From contig JAGDYV010000020.1 in assembly GCA_049116495.1 (NCBI GenBank), positions 1 to 64,000 of the forward strand: DNA of 64,000 bases, in the 5' to 3' direction. The translations under genes were made by a program, and so were the position numbers. The stretch's first letter is position 1, and every line of letters starts with the position of its first letter. This DNA is from CAJQQK01 sp049116495. GTDB lineage: Bacteria; Pseudomonadota; Alphaproteobacteria; Rhizobiales; Hyphomicrobiaceae. Positions 26,808 to 35,983 of the stretch are shown piece by piece. A model generated the notes under the pieces. It was given only the letters and a program-made list of their open reading frames with translations. It made no database searches and had not been told where the DNA came from.

Positions 26808-27557
26808 GTGCCAAGTACACCAGTTGGTGAGAGTCAGTTTTCAAACAAAATTGCAAACATGTTGGGTGAAGTTGACTATCGTGTCGTCAATAGCGACGTA
26901 GATCGCGAAGAAATTTTTCGTCTCCGTTACGAGGCCTATCGACGTGAAGGCTTCATTGGCTCGAACTATTCAAGAAAGTTCCTGGATGATTATGATGATG
27001 CAGAAAACGGCAATATCTACGGGGTATATATTGATGATGAGTTGGTGAGTTCAATCCGAATTCACGTAGCGAGTGAAGCCAGGCCGAATTGTCCGAGCTA
27101 TAAGGCATTCTCGGATTTCATCGAACCGGAGCTGCATGCGGGTAAGGTGCTGATTGATCCGACACGTTTTGTGACCAGGCAGGACGTATCGCGTCGACAG
27201 GTTGGGCTGCCTTACATCACGTTGCGGTTGTGTTGGATGGCTGCGTTGCACCACCGCGCTGATCATTTTCTCGTCGCGATCCGGCCCGAGCACCAAGCAT
27301 TTTATAAGCGCACGTTCCGCCATCATGTTGTCGCCCCGGCCCGGGCCTACGAGATGCTCAATTGTCCGATATCATTGATGACGGTCAACTGTGACGAGGT
27401 TGCGGAGCAGGTTTATGGCCGCTACCCGTTCTTTCGATCCAATCATTTCGAGAGGCGCATGCTATTCGAAGCGCCGAAGCCGTTGCAGCTGCCTGAGGCG
27501 TCGGTTCCGGTTTTTGCCAACAGTAACGCGCCGTACGGGGAGGCAGTAAGCGCCTAG
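26808..27557 (+). CDS. FeeM-like N-acyl amino acid synthase (autoinducer-synthase-like GNAT fold)
   Basis: A 249-residue protein from a GTG at 26808, preceded by gaggggtaag. The stretch DREEIFRLRYEAYRREGFI near residue 34 and the later RIHVAS, LIDPTRFV, LPYITLRLCWMAALHH and IRPEHQAFYKR segments match the N-acyl amino acid synthase FeeM domain, related to acyl-homoserine-lactone synthases. It would transfer an acyl chain from acyl-ACP to an amino acid, producing a lipid-like signal or surfactant. No acyl carrier protein or Lux-type regulator gene is adjacent. Confidence 0.8.
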   Translation: MPSTPVGESQFSNKIANMLGEVDYRVVNSDVDREEIFRLRYEAYRREGFIGSNYSRKFLDDYDDAENGNIYGVYIDDELVSSIRIHVASEARPNCPSYKAFSDFIEPELHAGKVLIDPTRFVTRQDVSRRQVGLPYITLRLCWMAALHHRADHFLVAIRPEHQAFYKRTFRHHVVAPARAYEMLNCPISLMTVNCDEVAEQVYGRYPFFRSNHFERRMLFEAPKPLQLPEASVPVFANSNAPYGEAVSA

Positions 27558-27585
27558 CGCTCATAACTTCCCCTGCCATTGAACG

Positions 27586-27630
27586 CGCTGAGCCAGATCG
27601 CGACGGATCGTCTGGCTCAGCGATTTTGCT
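27586..27630 (+). terminator. Terminator after FeeM-like gene
   Basis: Perfect 12-bp stem (27586-27597 with 27611-27622) with a 13-base loop, followed by attttgctt. It ends the transcript of the FeeM-like gene. Confidence 0.8.
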
Positions 27631-27773
27631 TCTGACCACCGACAACAGTCCGTATTGAATTTATGTCGACACCGTTGTCTGGCTGACGGTACAAATGAGC
27701 TTTTCTGCGTTTGACAGGTCACGCATTCAAATGTGACGATCGACGTCCATCTTGCAGGAAGTGACCTCACGAC

Positions 27774-28454
27774 ATGAGCGGATCCATCTGGCTGATTACG
27801 TACGACGTGGCATCGAAAGATGAGGCGCGGTACCTGGATTGGTTCCACCGGGTTCACATTCCCGAGAAACTGGCCAGGCCGGGCTATTTGTGGGCGGCGC
27901 ACTACGAGGTGGTAACCGCCACCGGGGCGCCGGCTTTGCTCAACGGTGCGGATGCATCCGGTGATGCGCGCGGCTTCTTGGCGATCTTCGGTGGCGAGGA
28001 CACGCGCACGTTCCTCAATCCGAGCCCGGCCCAGATAAAGCCCACCCAGCCACCTCTGACCCGTGAGATGATGGGGCTGCGTGTCGGTTCGCAAAGCCTG
28101 ATAGCCACCGAGGAATGGCGCGTCGAGCGTGACGGCAGCAGTCCGCCAAGCTATGCGTTCATCGAAATTGTCCCGTGCGATACCGGCGGGCATGACGAGG
28201 ACTACGGTGCGTGGTGCATTCAGACCCTCGGTCCGCACTTGTTATCTCTTGCCGATTCTGAAGTTGTCGTGAAGTTGCTGTCAACGACGGCAGCTGCGAA
28301 GCACATTCGCGTGGCGAGCTTTGGCACGCTTCAAGGCTTGCAGGATGCCCGAGCGAATCTGCCCGAGGATGATTGGAGCCATCGGGTCGAGACATATCAG
28401 GCGTACGGCGATTGGCAGCCGGTGCTTGGACGGCGGATCTGGCCGCAGTCCTAG
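27774..28454 (+). CDS. hypothetical protein, dimeric alpha/beta barrel-like (EthD-type) repeats
   Basis: A 226-residue protein of unknown function. Two similar halves are visible: IWLITYDVASKDEARYLDWFHRVHIPEKLARPGYL near the N-terminus and YAFIEIVPCDT...EDYGAWCIQTLGPHLLS in the second half. This is the pattern of ferredoxin-like DABB/EthD domains, which act in small-molecule turnover or as monooxygenase accessories. Placement before the TAXI TRAP operon may be coincidental. Confidence 0.65.
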   Translation: MSGSIWLITYDVASKDEARYLDWFHRVHIPEKLARPGYLWAAHYEVVTATGAPALLNGADASGDARGFLAIFGGEDTRTFLNPSPAQIKPTQPPLTREMMGLRVGSQSLIATEEWRVERDGSSPPSYAFIEIVPCDTGGHDEDYGAWCIQTLGPHLLSLADSEVVVKLLSTTAAAKHIRVASFGTLQGLQDARANLPEDDWSHRVETYQAYGDWQPVLGRRIWPQS

Positions 28455-28704
28455 CCGACTGAGCAAAGACGAATCTGTCCTCATTGGACGCATGGTCCGC
28501 GAGATTATAGTTAACTGAAGCCAGCGTGGCGCTTTGATCGGCGAGCGGACGGTGACCGCTGAAAAATTGAAGAGACAAGCGACGATTCAAAAATTGCGTG
28601 ACGATCCCAATGCGTTATGCTCGGGCGCGCTTTGGGATGTTCAAAGACGCGTCGGCGCGTCGATCGCATCAGGGCGACCTGTACCCTCGTTAAGGAGTGA
28701 CTCT

Positions 28705-29700
28705 ATGAAACTATTCGGAAGACTCGGGCTTGTGGCCCTTGCCGGGCTGCTCGTGGCCGGCGGCGTCAGCCAGGCGCAGCAAATGAAGTTCTGGCGCATC
28801 GGAACGGGGGGCGCAGGCGGAACGTATTTCCCGATCGGCGGCTTGATCGCCAATGCCATCTCAAATCCTCCGGGCTCACGGCCATGCGATAAAGGTGGCG
28901 CGTGTGGTGTGCCAAATCTGGTTGCTATCGCGGTCTCGACAAACGCATCCGTTGCCAATGTCAACGCAATTCACGCAGGTCAGCTCGATGCCGGTCTGGC
29001 CGGCGCGCAAAGTGTCGTTCAGGGTTACAAAGGCGAAGGCAAGTTCACCGGTAACCCGAAAAACAAGATCCGCGCGATTGCCAACCTGTATCCCGAAGAC
29101 ATGCACTTAGTGCTGCCAAAGGGGACAAAGCTTGGGTCGCTGAAAGATCTGAATGGCAAGCGCGTCGGTGTTGCCGCAGCCGGTTCCGGCACTCAGGTGT
29201 CGGTGCGCATGATTCTCAAGCACTATGGTATCAAGGCAAAGGAAGCGGAACTTGGTCTTTCACAGAGCACGCAGCGTCTGGCTGACGGTCAGCTAGATGC
29301 GTTCTTCTATGCAGGCGGAACACCGTTCGCCGCGCTGATCCAGCTTGGGTCAACGAAGGGGTTTGAGCTTTACAAGTTCTCGGATGATGAGCGCAAGCAG
29401 ATCAACAAGATCATTCCTTACTATGTCGAGTCGATGATTCCGGCTGGAACCTACGAGAACATCAAGTACGATGTTACGACTGTTGCGGTAAACGGCCAGC
29501 TGATTACGTCCGTCGACCAGCCAACGGATCTTGTCTACAGCATCACCAAAGCGATGTGGAACAAGAACACGCGCAAGTTGCTCGACAAAGGACACTCGAA
29601 GGGCAAGGTCATCACGCTTGAAACGGCCCTCAAGGGCATCCTGATTCCGTTGCACCCGGGCGCCGAAAAATTCTACAAAGAAAAAGGCATGATCAAGTAG
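28705..29700 (+). CDS. TAXI family TRAP transporter solute-binding protein
   Basis: Periplasmic binding protein of 331 residues. The start at 28705 has taaggagtg just upstream and yields a signal peptide (MKLFGRLGLVALAGLLVAGG) cleaved near SQA-QQ. The mature start WRIGTGGAGGTYFPIGGLIANAI is the TAXI family signature. Two Cys residues (PCDKGGACG) are near the N-terminus. Its permease is encoded next at 29792, after a terminator-like hairpin. Confidence 0.93.
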   Translation: MKLFGRLGLVALAGLLVAGGVSQAQQMKFWRIGTGGAGGTYFPIGGLIANAISNPPGSRPCDKGGACGVPNLVAIAVSTNASVANVNAIHAGQLDAGLAGAQSVVQGYKGEGKFTGNPKNKIRAIANLYPEDMHLVLPKGTKLGSLKDLNGKRVGVAAAGSGTQVSVRMILKHYGIKAKEAELGLSQSTQRLADGQLDAFFYAGGTPFAALIQLGSTKGFELYKFSDDERKQINKIIPYYVESMIPAGTYENIKYDVTTVAVNGQLITSVDQPTDLVYSITKAMWNKNTRKLLDKGHSKGKVITLETALKGILIPLHPGAEKFYKEKGMIK

Positions 29701-29723
29701 CCATTGACATGCCGTAGGAAATG

Positions 29724-29753
29724 GAAGGCGGGCAGAGCCCCGCCTTCTTTTTT
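29724..29753 (+). terminator. Terminator/attenuator between TRAP binding protein and permease genes
   Basis: Perfect 9-bp stem (29724-29732 with 29739-29747), 6-base loop, then six T residues. Its position inside the operon suggests partial termination that lowers permease output relative to binding protein. Confidence 0.88.
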
Positions 29754-29791
29754 GATCCACTCATACATCATTGCAAGAGCGTGGAGCCGAG

Positions 29792-31885
29792 ATGGCACAA
29801 TTCGACGTCAAGGCTGCTGAAGAGCTCGAAAAAAAGTACGATTCGGCTCTGCAAACCCGGCCGATTGCGCCATGGCTGGTTCAGTTTGTGTTCTTTTTCT
29901 CGGTTTTCTTTGCGGGGTATCATTATATCACCGCGGGCATTGGTGTGCCCGTCGACTACTGGCATATGGGCTTTCATATGTCAGGCGTCATACTGCTTGT
30001 CTTTATTGGTTATCCGGCTTTCAAGAGTGCGGCCGCCATGGAGCTGCGACCTCGAACCTGGTGGCGGATCGGCAACGTGCCGCTCTGGGACTGGGCCTTT
30101 ATCGTCGCTGGGGTCGCCGGTGCGCTTTATATCGGCGTCACTTGGTATGCGATCAGCTTTGAGTTCCTTGGCTACAAGTTTCAGCTACGCGAACAGGTCA
30201 TGCGCCAGGGGGATCCGGCGCAGATTGATATCGTTTTCGGCACGATTTTGATTGTTGTGCTGCTGGAAGCGGTGCGGCGGACGCTTGGCATCGTCGTGCC
30301 GATTATCATTTTGTGCTTCACGGCGTTCGCCGTTTTCGGCAAATACATGCCGCTGCAGATCTTGCAGCATCCCGGTATCAGCTGGGCGCAATACATCAAC
30401 AACATGTACTTCCCGGCGGAAGGCATCTTCGGCATCACGCTTTGGATTGTGTCGACGGTCGTCTTCCATTTCGTGCTGTTCGGTGTGATCGCGCAGCGCA
30501 TGGGGCTTGGCCAGTTCTTCGTCGATATCGCAGCCGTCATGGCTGGGCGCTACACGGGCGGACTCGCAAAGGTCAGCGTCGTATCGTCGGCCTTTTTCGG
30601 TACGATCTCCGGCTCCTCGATCGCGAACACGGTGTCGACCGGGTCGCTGACGATTCCAAACATGAAGCGGATGGGATATCCGGGTCATTTCGCGGGCGGT
30701 GTTGAGGCGGCCTCAAGTGCCGGTGGCCAGATTACGCCGCCGATCATGGGCGCGGCGGCGTTCGTGATGGCTGAGTTCCTTGAGGTGCCCTACACCACGG
30801 TGGTGCTGGCTGCGATCATTCCGGCCGCGATGCACTACCTCGGCGTGATTTCGATCGTTCATTTTGAGGCCAAACGGCTCGGCCTCAAAGGGATGCCGGA
30901 AGAAGAAATTCCGCGCCTCCTGCATGTCTTGAAGCGCGGTTGGCCGACAGCGGTGCCGCTGGTTGTCCTGATCTACGTATTGTTCAGCGGATACTCGCCA
31001 CACATGGCCGCGTTCTGGGGGATCAGTACGGCGTTGGCGATCGGCTTCCTCAATCCGATGCATCGCATCACGTTGCGCGATGTGTTCGACGCGAGCGTGA
31101 TGGGCGTAAAATACGCGCTGGCCGTCGGCGCAGTATGTGCTGCCATCGGTATTGTTGTCGGTGTCGTCAACTCAACAGGGTTGGGTTTTCGCCTCGGCTT
31201 TATGGTGACCAACAGCGCTCAAACCCTGGCAGAAAACCTGCATCCGCTGCTGTCCTGGTTTCCGCTCGCCAGTTTCACTGTGCCAGACCTGACATTGTTT
31301 GTTTCACTGATGTTGATTGCCGTGACCTGCATTCTGATGGGGGCAGGGCTGCCGACGACGGCGCTCTACATCATGTTGGCGACGGTTGCACAGCCGGCGC
31401 TCGGCACGCTGGGTGTGCCGCCGCTCGCGTCGCATTTGTTCGTCCTCTACTACGGCGTGATCTCTGAGATTACACCGCCCGTTTGCGCGTCGGCCTATGC
31501 CGCGGCCGGCATTGCCGGCGCCAATCCATTCCGCACCGGCATCTCGGCATTCTCGCTCGGGATCGCCAAACTCATGGTGCCGATGGTATTCGTCTATTCA
31601 CCAGCCATGTTGATTGTCATCGAAGGACATTTCACCTGGTACGCATTCCTGACAACGACACTGAGCTGCGCGGGAGGTGTCTTTATGGTGGCGACATCGG
31701 TGGCCGGTTACTTCCTGACGCACATGCCGTTCGCGGTTCGCATCGGTATGGCACTTGCCGGGATCTTACTCGTGGCGCCTGGCATGAAGAGTGACCTGTA
31801 TGCAGTGATTGTGCTGATCCCGGTTCTGGCGCATCAAATCTACTATCGAGACCGGACGGGGTCGGTCGCGGCGGGCACAACCTGA
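29792..31885 (+). CDS. TRAP transporter fused permease, TAXI-type (4TM+12TM)
   Basis: Integral membrane permease of 697 residues, starting at 29792 (MAQFDVKAAEE). The N-terminal 200 residues hold the DctQ-like helices and the rest is DctM-like with SSAFFGTISGSSIANTVSTG, ASSAGGQITPPIMGAAA and GAGLPTTALYIM stretches. It partners the binding protein at 28705. Two FAD-dependent oxidoreductase genes follow within 31-60 bases, suggesting that the imported compound is an amino acid or amine. It is the third TRAP system in this window. Confidence 0.92.
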   Translation: MAQFDVKAAEELEKKYDSALQTRPIAPWLVQFVFFFSVFFAGYHYITAGIGVPVDYWHMGFHMSGVILLVFIGYPAFKSAAAMELRPRTWWRIGNVPLWDWAFIVAGVAGALYIGVTWYAISFEFLGYKFQLREQVMRQGDPAQIDIVFGTILIVVLLEAVRRTLGIVVPIIILCFTAFAVFGKYMPLQILQHPGISWAQYINNMYFPAEGIFGITLWIVSTVVFHFVLFGVIAQRMGLGQFFVDIAAVMAGRYTGGLAKVSVVSSAFFGTISGSSIANTVSTGSLTIPNMKRMGYPGHFAGGVEAASSAGGQITPPIMGAAAFVMAEFLEVPYTTVVLAAIIPAAMHYLGVISIVHFEAKRLGLKGMPEEEIPRLLHVLKRGWPTAVPLVVLIYVLFSGYSPHMAAFWGISTALAIGFLNPMHRITLRDVFDASVMGVKYALAVGAVCAAIGIVVGVVNSTGLGFRLGFMVTNSAQTLAENLHPLLSWFPLASFTVPDLTLFVSLMLIAVTCILMGAGLPTTALYIMLATVAQPALGTLGVPPLASHLFVLYYGVISEITPPVCASAYAAAGIAGANPFRTGISAFSLGIAKLMVPMVFVYSPAMLIVIEGHFTWYAFLTTTLSCAGGVFMVATSVAGYFLTHMPFAVRIGMALAGILLVAPGMKSDLYAVIVLIPVLAHQIYYRDRTGSVAAGTT

Positions 31886-31915
31886 TCGACATGAGGGCGT
31901 GAGAGAGGCGGCAAG

Positions 31916-33160
31916 ATGACGAGCAAGGACGTTACGATCATCGGTGCGGGTGCCGTCGGCATAGCCTCGGCGCTATCGATCCTGGAGGCTGGGCAGACCG
32001 TTGAACTGATCGATCGCGATGATCCGGCATCAGGTGCCAGCCATGGCAATGCCGGGGTGATTTCACCATGGACATGTGTGCCGCAGTCGATGCCGGGGCT
32101 TTGGAAATCCGTGCCAAAGTGGCTGTTGGACCCGGAAGGCCCACTGACGGTGCGGTTAAGCCATATCCCGAAATTCCTGCCGTGGGCGATCCGCTTTCTA
32201 CGCGCCGGCCAGGCCGACAAATTGCCGGCGATTGCCGATGCGATGATGGCGCTCAACCGACCGAACGTCGATCTTTACCGGCATCATTTGAATGGAACCG
32301 GCAAGGAAGATCTTGTCCGTGACTCGTTCTACGTCCACGTCTACCGCGATCCGGACGAGGTCGACCTCAACCAAATTGGCTGGCGCATGCGTTCCGATCG
32401 GGGCGTACCGCTTACCGTAGTTCAAGACGATGAATTGCGTGAGGTCGAGCCGGCCTTGTCACGTGAATACCGCGCCGCCGTGCTGATCAAAGAGCAGGCA
32501 CGGGCAATGGATCCCGGTGGAATTGGCAAGGCGCTGGCGGCAAAAGCGGAAAAGATGGGCGCTGTGTTTCATCGCAGGGCCGTGCAATCACTGGAGCCGA
32601 TCGACGGAGGTGGCTGGCGGATCGCAACGGACCAAGGTGACATGCCTGCCAAGACGGTGGTCATCGCGGCTGGCGCCTGGTCGGTACAACTGCTCAAACC
32701 ACTTGGCATCAATGTGCCACTGGAGGCGGAGCGTGGTTACCATGTCATTTTGCGCGACCCTGGCGTGACCATCAACAACTCGATTATGGACACGCATGCC
32801 AAATTTGTCGCCAGCTCAATGGCCGCTGGCGTGCGTTGTGCCGGGACGGCCGAATTTGCCGGGCTCGACGCGCCGCCCGATTATCGCCGGGCAAAGGTGC
32901 TGGCACGAAACGCGAAGCGATTGTTTCCGGATATCAACACGGAGGATTGCATCGAATGGATGGGAAGCCGTCCATCATTCCCCGACAGCCTGCCGTGCAT
33001 CGGCCCGGTGCCCGGTTACCAAGATCTGTTTGCAGCGTTCGGGCACAGCCATTACGGTTTCGGTATGGCACCGGCGACCGGACGGATCGTTGCCAATATT
33101 GTGCGCGGCGTCGAGCCCAACACTGATCTGGCGCCCTATCGCATGGAGCGTTTCGGCTGA
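31916..33160 (+). CDS. FAD-dependent D-amino acid dehydrogenase-like (DadA family)
   Basis: FAD flavoprotein of 414 residues in the DAO superfamily. The Rossmann motif VTIIGAGAVGIASALSILEAG is N-terminal, followed by LIDRDDPASGASHGNAG with the DadA-type ASHGNAG stretch. The C-terminal CIGPVPGYQDLFAAFGHSHYGFGMAP is the FAD-binding closing segment. It would oxidise a D-amino acid or related amine, passing electrons to the respiratory chain. A good ribosome binding site precedes the ATG. It is in the operon with the TAXI TRAP system. Confidence 0.88.
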   Translation: MTSKDVTIIGAGAVGIASALSILEAGQTVELIDRDDPASGASHGNAGVISPWTCVPQSMPGLWKSVPKWLLDPEGPLTVRLSHIPKFLPWAIRFLRAGQADKLPAIADAMMALNRPNVDLYRHHLNGTGKEDLVRDSFYVHVYRDPDEVDLNQIGWRMRSDRGVPLTVVQDDELREVEPALSREYRAAVLIKEQARAMDPGGIGKALAAKAEKMGAVFHRRAVQSLEPIDGGGWRIATDQGDMPAKTVVIAAGAWSVQLLKPLGINVPLEAERGYHVILRDPGVTINNSIMDTHAKFVASSMAAGVRCAGTAEFAGLDAPPDYRRAKVLARNAKRLFPDINTEDCIEWMGSRPSFPDSLPCIGPVPGYQDLFAAFGHSHYGFGMAPATGRIVANIVRGVEPNTDLAPYRMERFG

Positions 33161-33190
33161 GCGCAGCATGGCTTGAATGGAACACACATT

Positions 33191-34309
33191 GTGGCAGAAT
33201 TCGTAATCATTGGCGGCGGTGTCTACGGCGCTGGCGTTGCCTACTGGTTGAGCCAGAGAGGGGCCGGCGTCCGCCTGCTTGAGGCAAGGAAAATCGGCAA
33301 CGGCGCTTCCGCCGGTCCGGGCCGACGCGGAACGCGTGCCAATGGCCGTGATTTGCGAGAATTGCCTTTGGTGCGGCGCGCGCACGAGATGTGGCCGACC
33401 CTGCATGACCGTCTCGGCGTGCCGCCGTTCTTTGAACGTACCGGACACCTGTTGCTGATCGAGCGAGAGCAGGATCTTGCCGTCGCAGAGGCGCGTGCGC
33501 TGCTGCAGAACCAGCATGGTACGCAAACGCATGTCCTCAAGGCCGGTCAGGTGCAAGACATGGAGCCGGGACTATCTGACCAGATCATCGGCGCCCTGCA
33601 TTGCCCGCTCGATGGGGCCAGCGATCATACGGCCGTGACAAACGCCTTTGCCGATGCTGCGTGCCGGGCCGGCGTCGAGATATCGCAAGACACCGAAGCT
33701 GTGCGCCTCGACGTGAGCAACGGCAGGGTGGCGGCGGTGATCACGTCGAAAGGCGAACGCGTCGCGGTCGAACGACAGCTGCTCGTGCTGGCAAATGCCG
33801 GTGTCAATGCCCTTGTCGGCGATCGCATCCAGTTGCCGGTCTGGAGCCGGACGTTTCAAGTTCTGCTCACGGCACCATCATCGTCATTGCAGCTGAAACA
33901 TTTGATCGGCCATGCCAGCCGTACGCTCGCGCTGAAGGCAGAGACGGGTGGTCGCATCATGATTTCAGGCGGCCTTCCCGGTGTTTGGGATCCGGAAAGC
34001 GAGCGGGGTACGGCCCTTGATACGTCGATCACTGCCAACTTCGCTGACGCAGTCTCTGTTTACCCAGGCCTCGCTGATGTCGAGATCGAATTGGCCGACG
34101 CCGATCATTTGGAGTCATCGGCGATCGACAATATTCCTGTCATCGATGGTGTGCCGGGCATTGAAAATGCCGTCTACGCTGTTGGCTGGTGCGGGCACGG
34201 TTGGGCGATCGCGCCGTCCGTTACCGAGTTGCTGGCCGATTGGGCGATAACGGGTGACAAGCCGTCACTGCTTGCCCCGTTCACGCATGACCGCTTTTCC
34301 GCCGCGTGA
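33191..34309 (+). CDS. FAD-dependent oxidoreductase (DAO/sarcosine oxidase beta-like)
   Basis: Flavoprotein of 372 residues, starting probably at GTG 33191 (MAEFVIIGGGVYGAG). The dinucleotide motif GGGVYGAGVAYWLSQRG and the C-terminal VDAVGWCGHGWAI-like region (YAVGWCGHGWAIAP) fit the DAO family, near sarcosine or glycine oxidase beta subunits. It is the second amine oxidase of the TRAP operon, about 30 bases after the DadA-like gene. Whether the two act in sequence on one compound or on different isomers is open. Confidence 0.85.
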   Translation: MAEFVIIGGGVYGAGVAYWLSQRGAGVRLLEARKIGNGASAGPGRRGTRANGRDLRELPLVRRAHEMWPTLHDRLGVPPFFERTGHLLLIEREQDLAVAEARALLQNQHGTQTHVLKAGQVQDMEPGLSDQIIGALHCPLDGASDHTAVTNAFADAACRAGVEISQDTEAVRLDVSNGRVAAVITSKGERVAVERQLLVLANAGVNALVGDRIQLPVWSRTFQVLLTAPSSSLQLKHLIGHASRTLALKAETGGRIMISGGLPGVWDPESERGTALDTSITANFADAVSVYPGLADVEIELADADHLESSAIDNIPVIDGVPGIENAVYAVGWCGHGWAIAPSVTELLADWAITGDKPSLLAPFTHDRFSAA

Positions 34310-34388
34310 GAGTCGGCACGGGACCGCTGTCTTATTGCCAATGGCCAGTGCACGCCGCAGCCAAGTGAACCAACCATGTATCGTGCGC

Positions 34389-34406
34389 TGTCTGACAAAT
34401 CAGACA
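34389..34406. terminator. small symmetrical hairpin between convergent genes
   Basis: A 7-bp perfect stem with a 4-base loop lies between the FAD oxidoreductase stop and the minus-strand gene at 34424. It has no T-tract. It may end transcription in both directions. Confidence 0.35.
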
Positions 34407-34423
34407 CGATCGCTTGGCATTGT

Positions 34424-34942
34424 CTACAACTTGTGTAGATGAGAAATCTTCCAGGTCGGGCCGCAGCCAAGGCAAGCATAAAATTGACCTGTAGGATCAA
34501 TCGGCCCCGTGCAGCGCCGTCCATCCATGACCCAGCATCGCGGGCAAACGGTACGCTCCCCGGAAAAGGGGCGGTACTCCAAACGGCGCATGGGCGCCTG
34601 ACGATAACGCAAGATATCCTGCAGGATCTTTTCGCGCAGCGCCGGGTCATCGGTCGTTTTAGGAAGCGCGGTGCACCCACTATCGACCAGATGAGCCGCT
34701 CGCTCCGTGCATTTGTCGGCTTCGGCATTGAGTGCGGCGGCAAGTTGCTCATGTGCCTGTAAGCGGTCGATCAGGCGGTCGGCACTTAAGACATCTTCAT
34801 AGTGCGTGTCCGTTGCGCTTGTGTCGCCGCCCGTGTTGGGCGCGGGATGCCCGCCGAATGCGCTGGCGTTGCTTGCTTGACGGTGAACTCTACTCGCTGA
34901 ACGCTCGTCCAAGACCGGGGGGGATGTGCGTGCGCGTGCCAT
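34424..34942 (-). CDS. hypothetical protein with C-terminal zinc-ribbon-like Cys pairs
   Basis: A 172-residue protein, function not recognised. The first 60 residues are low complexity, the middle is helical and rich in Glu and Ala (QAHEQLAAALNAEADKCTERAAHL), and the end has two Cys pairs (VCPRCW near 130 and ACLGCG near 156) suited to binding zinc. The true start may lie further in. Transcribed convergently towards the FAD oxidoreductase gene. Confidence 0.55.
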   Translation of the reverse strand: MARARTSPPVLDERSASRVHRQASNASAFGGHPAPNTGGDTSATDTHYEDVLSADRLIDRLQAHEQLAAALNAEADKCTERAAHLVDSGCTALPKTTDDPALREKILQDILRYRQAPMRRLEYRPFSGERTVCPRCWVMDGRRCTGPIDPTGQFYACLGCGPTWKISHLHKL

Positions 34943-35193
34943 TCGATTTGCCTCACGTCAGGTTGAGAATCAATGACATCAACAATGAAGCGGTCCGCAT
35001 AACGAAAGCTTGAACCTAAAATGAATATCTGTTCGCACTTTGACGCTCATCCGCACCGAATGAATAAAACAATGAAATTAATACGAGAGTCATCGTACGG
35101 ACAGGTCAACTATGAGAGTGTGCATACAAAGGGAAGAAACTTGCGATTGCGCAACTCGACGATCTTATCCCGCTGGTAAGGGGAGCAAAAGAG

Positions 35194-35463
35194 ATGACCG
35201 ATCACACGCGACAAATACGTGACCTCGAAGCTGACATCGCCATTTTGGGTTGGCTTGTAGAGATGCTCTACGTTGAATTGCTTAGCAAAGTTCCAAATGG
35301 TGTCGAACGCGTCGATGACCTGGCTCGGGAAACCTCGGAGTACTTGTCGGGATTGACCTGGTCGGATGTTCTCAAAGAGGAGCAAGATGACATCATTGAT
35401 ACCACGTTGCGGTCCGCAGAACGGATACTGGGTGCGATCCGTGATCGGATCGACAAGACGTAA
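35194..35463 (+). CDS. hypothetical small helical protein
   Basis: An 89-residue acidic, helical protein beginning MTDHTRQIRDLEADI, with a purine-rich site (aaggggag) before its ATG. It has no cysteines and no membrane segment. No family was recognised. An overlapping minus-strand frame exists, but the plus-strand reading has the better ribosome binding site and a more natural composition. Confidence 0.55.
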   Translation: MTDHTRQIRDLEADIAILGWLVEMLYVELLSKVPNGVERVDDLARETSEYLSGLTWSDVLKEEQDDIIDTTLRSAERILGAIRDRIDKT

Positions 35464-35983
35464 TCTGCATCCGGGGCCACGCGGTTATCGTGATGACGCA
35501 CTGCAATGTGGAACAGGTTTGTGCTGCGCCGCGCATCTCACAATGTAAGAAGGACCGCTCAATCATTCGCGCCATTGCAGTCCATTCGCAGCAGTCCATT
35601 CGCATTCGAAAGTCCCAAGCAGCCCCTCCCCCCGAACGGCTGCTTGGGACCCCGTGGCAGCAAGAAACCACGGGCTTGCGGTGACCCGCGCGGAGTGTCA
35701 CCGCTCGCATAAGGTGTCGCCAGAAGCATAAATAAATCTTGAGCACTAGATGAAAGCTAAACCTTATAAGCGTGCGGTTTTATTGCTGGTATTGCGTCGT
35801 GCCAGGGATCGAATTGCCAAGTATCTCGAAACCATTGCGTTTTTTGCTTAATGAAGATGACATAGATCAATGTCACAGCCGCCGTATTTAACTAAGCTTG
35901 CTGCCATGTAACCGGAGGCATGCCGAGCGCACGACAATTTGCGCCTGCGACCCGTGACGGTTGACGGAGATTGGTCGGCAAAG
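35464..35983. other. intergenic region containing a three-hairpin structure
   Basis: About 520 bases without a convincing gene. Its most striking content is the run of hairpins at 35612-35704, listed separately. The AT-rich stretch after 35710 probably holds the promoter of the flavodoxin-like gene at 35984. Confidence 0.5.
35612..35704. ncRNA. candidate structured RNA: three consecutive hairpins
   Basis: Three perfect inverted repeats follow one another: 13 bp (35612-35624 with 35638-35650), 7 bp (35651-35657 with 35668-35674) and 8 bp (35678-35685 with 35697-35704). They are nearly contiguous and lie between genes. This compact layout resembles a small structured RNA or untranslated-leader element more than a simple terminator. 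The strand and identity are unknown. Confidence 0.35.

Noticed and set aside
35110..35385. 91-codon minus-strand frame overlapping the small gene at 35194
   Set aside because: No ribosome binding site; the plus-strand reading is better supported.
35393..35746. 117-codon minus-strand frame through the hairpin region
   Set aside because: Trp/Cys/Arg-rich chance frame lying across three perfect hairpins; no motif.
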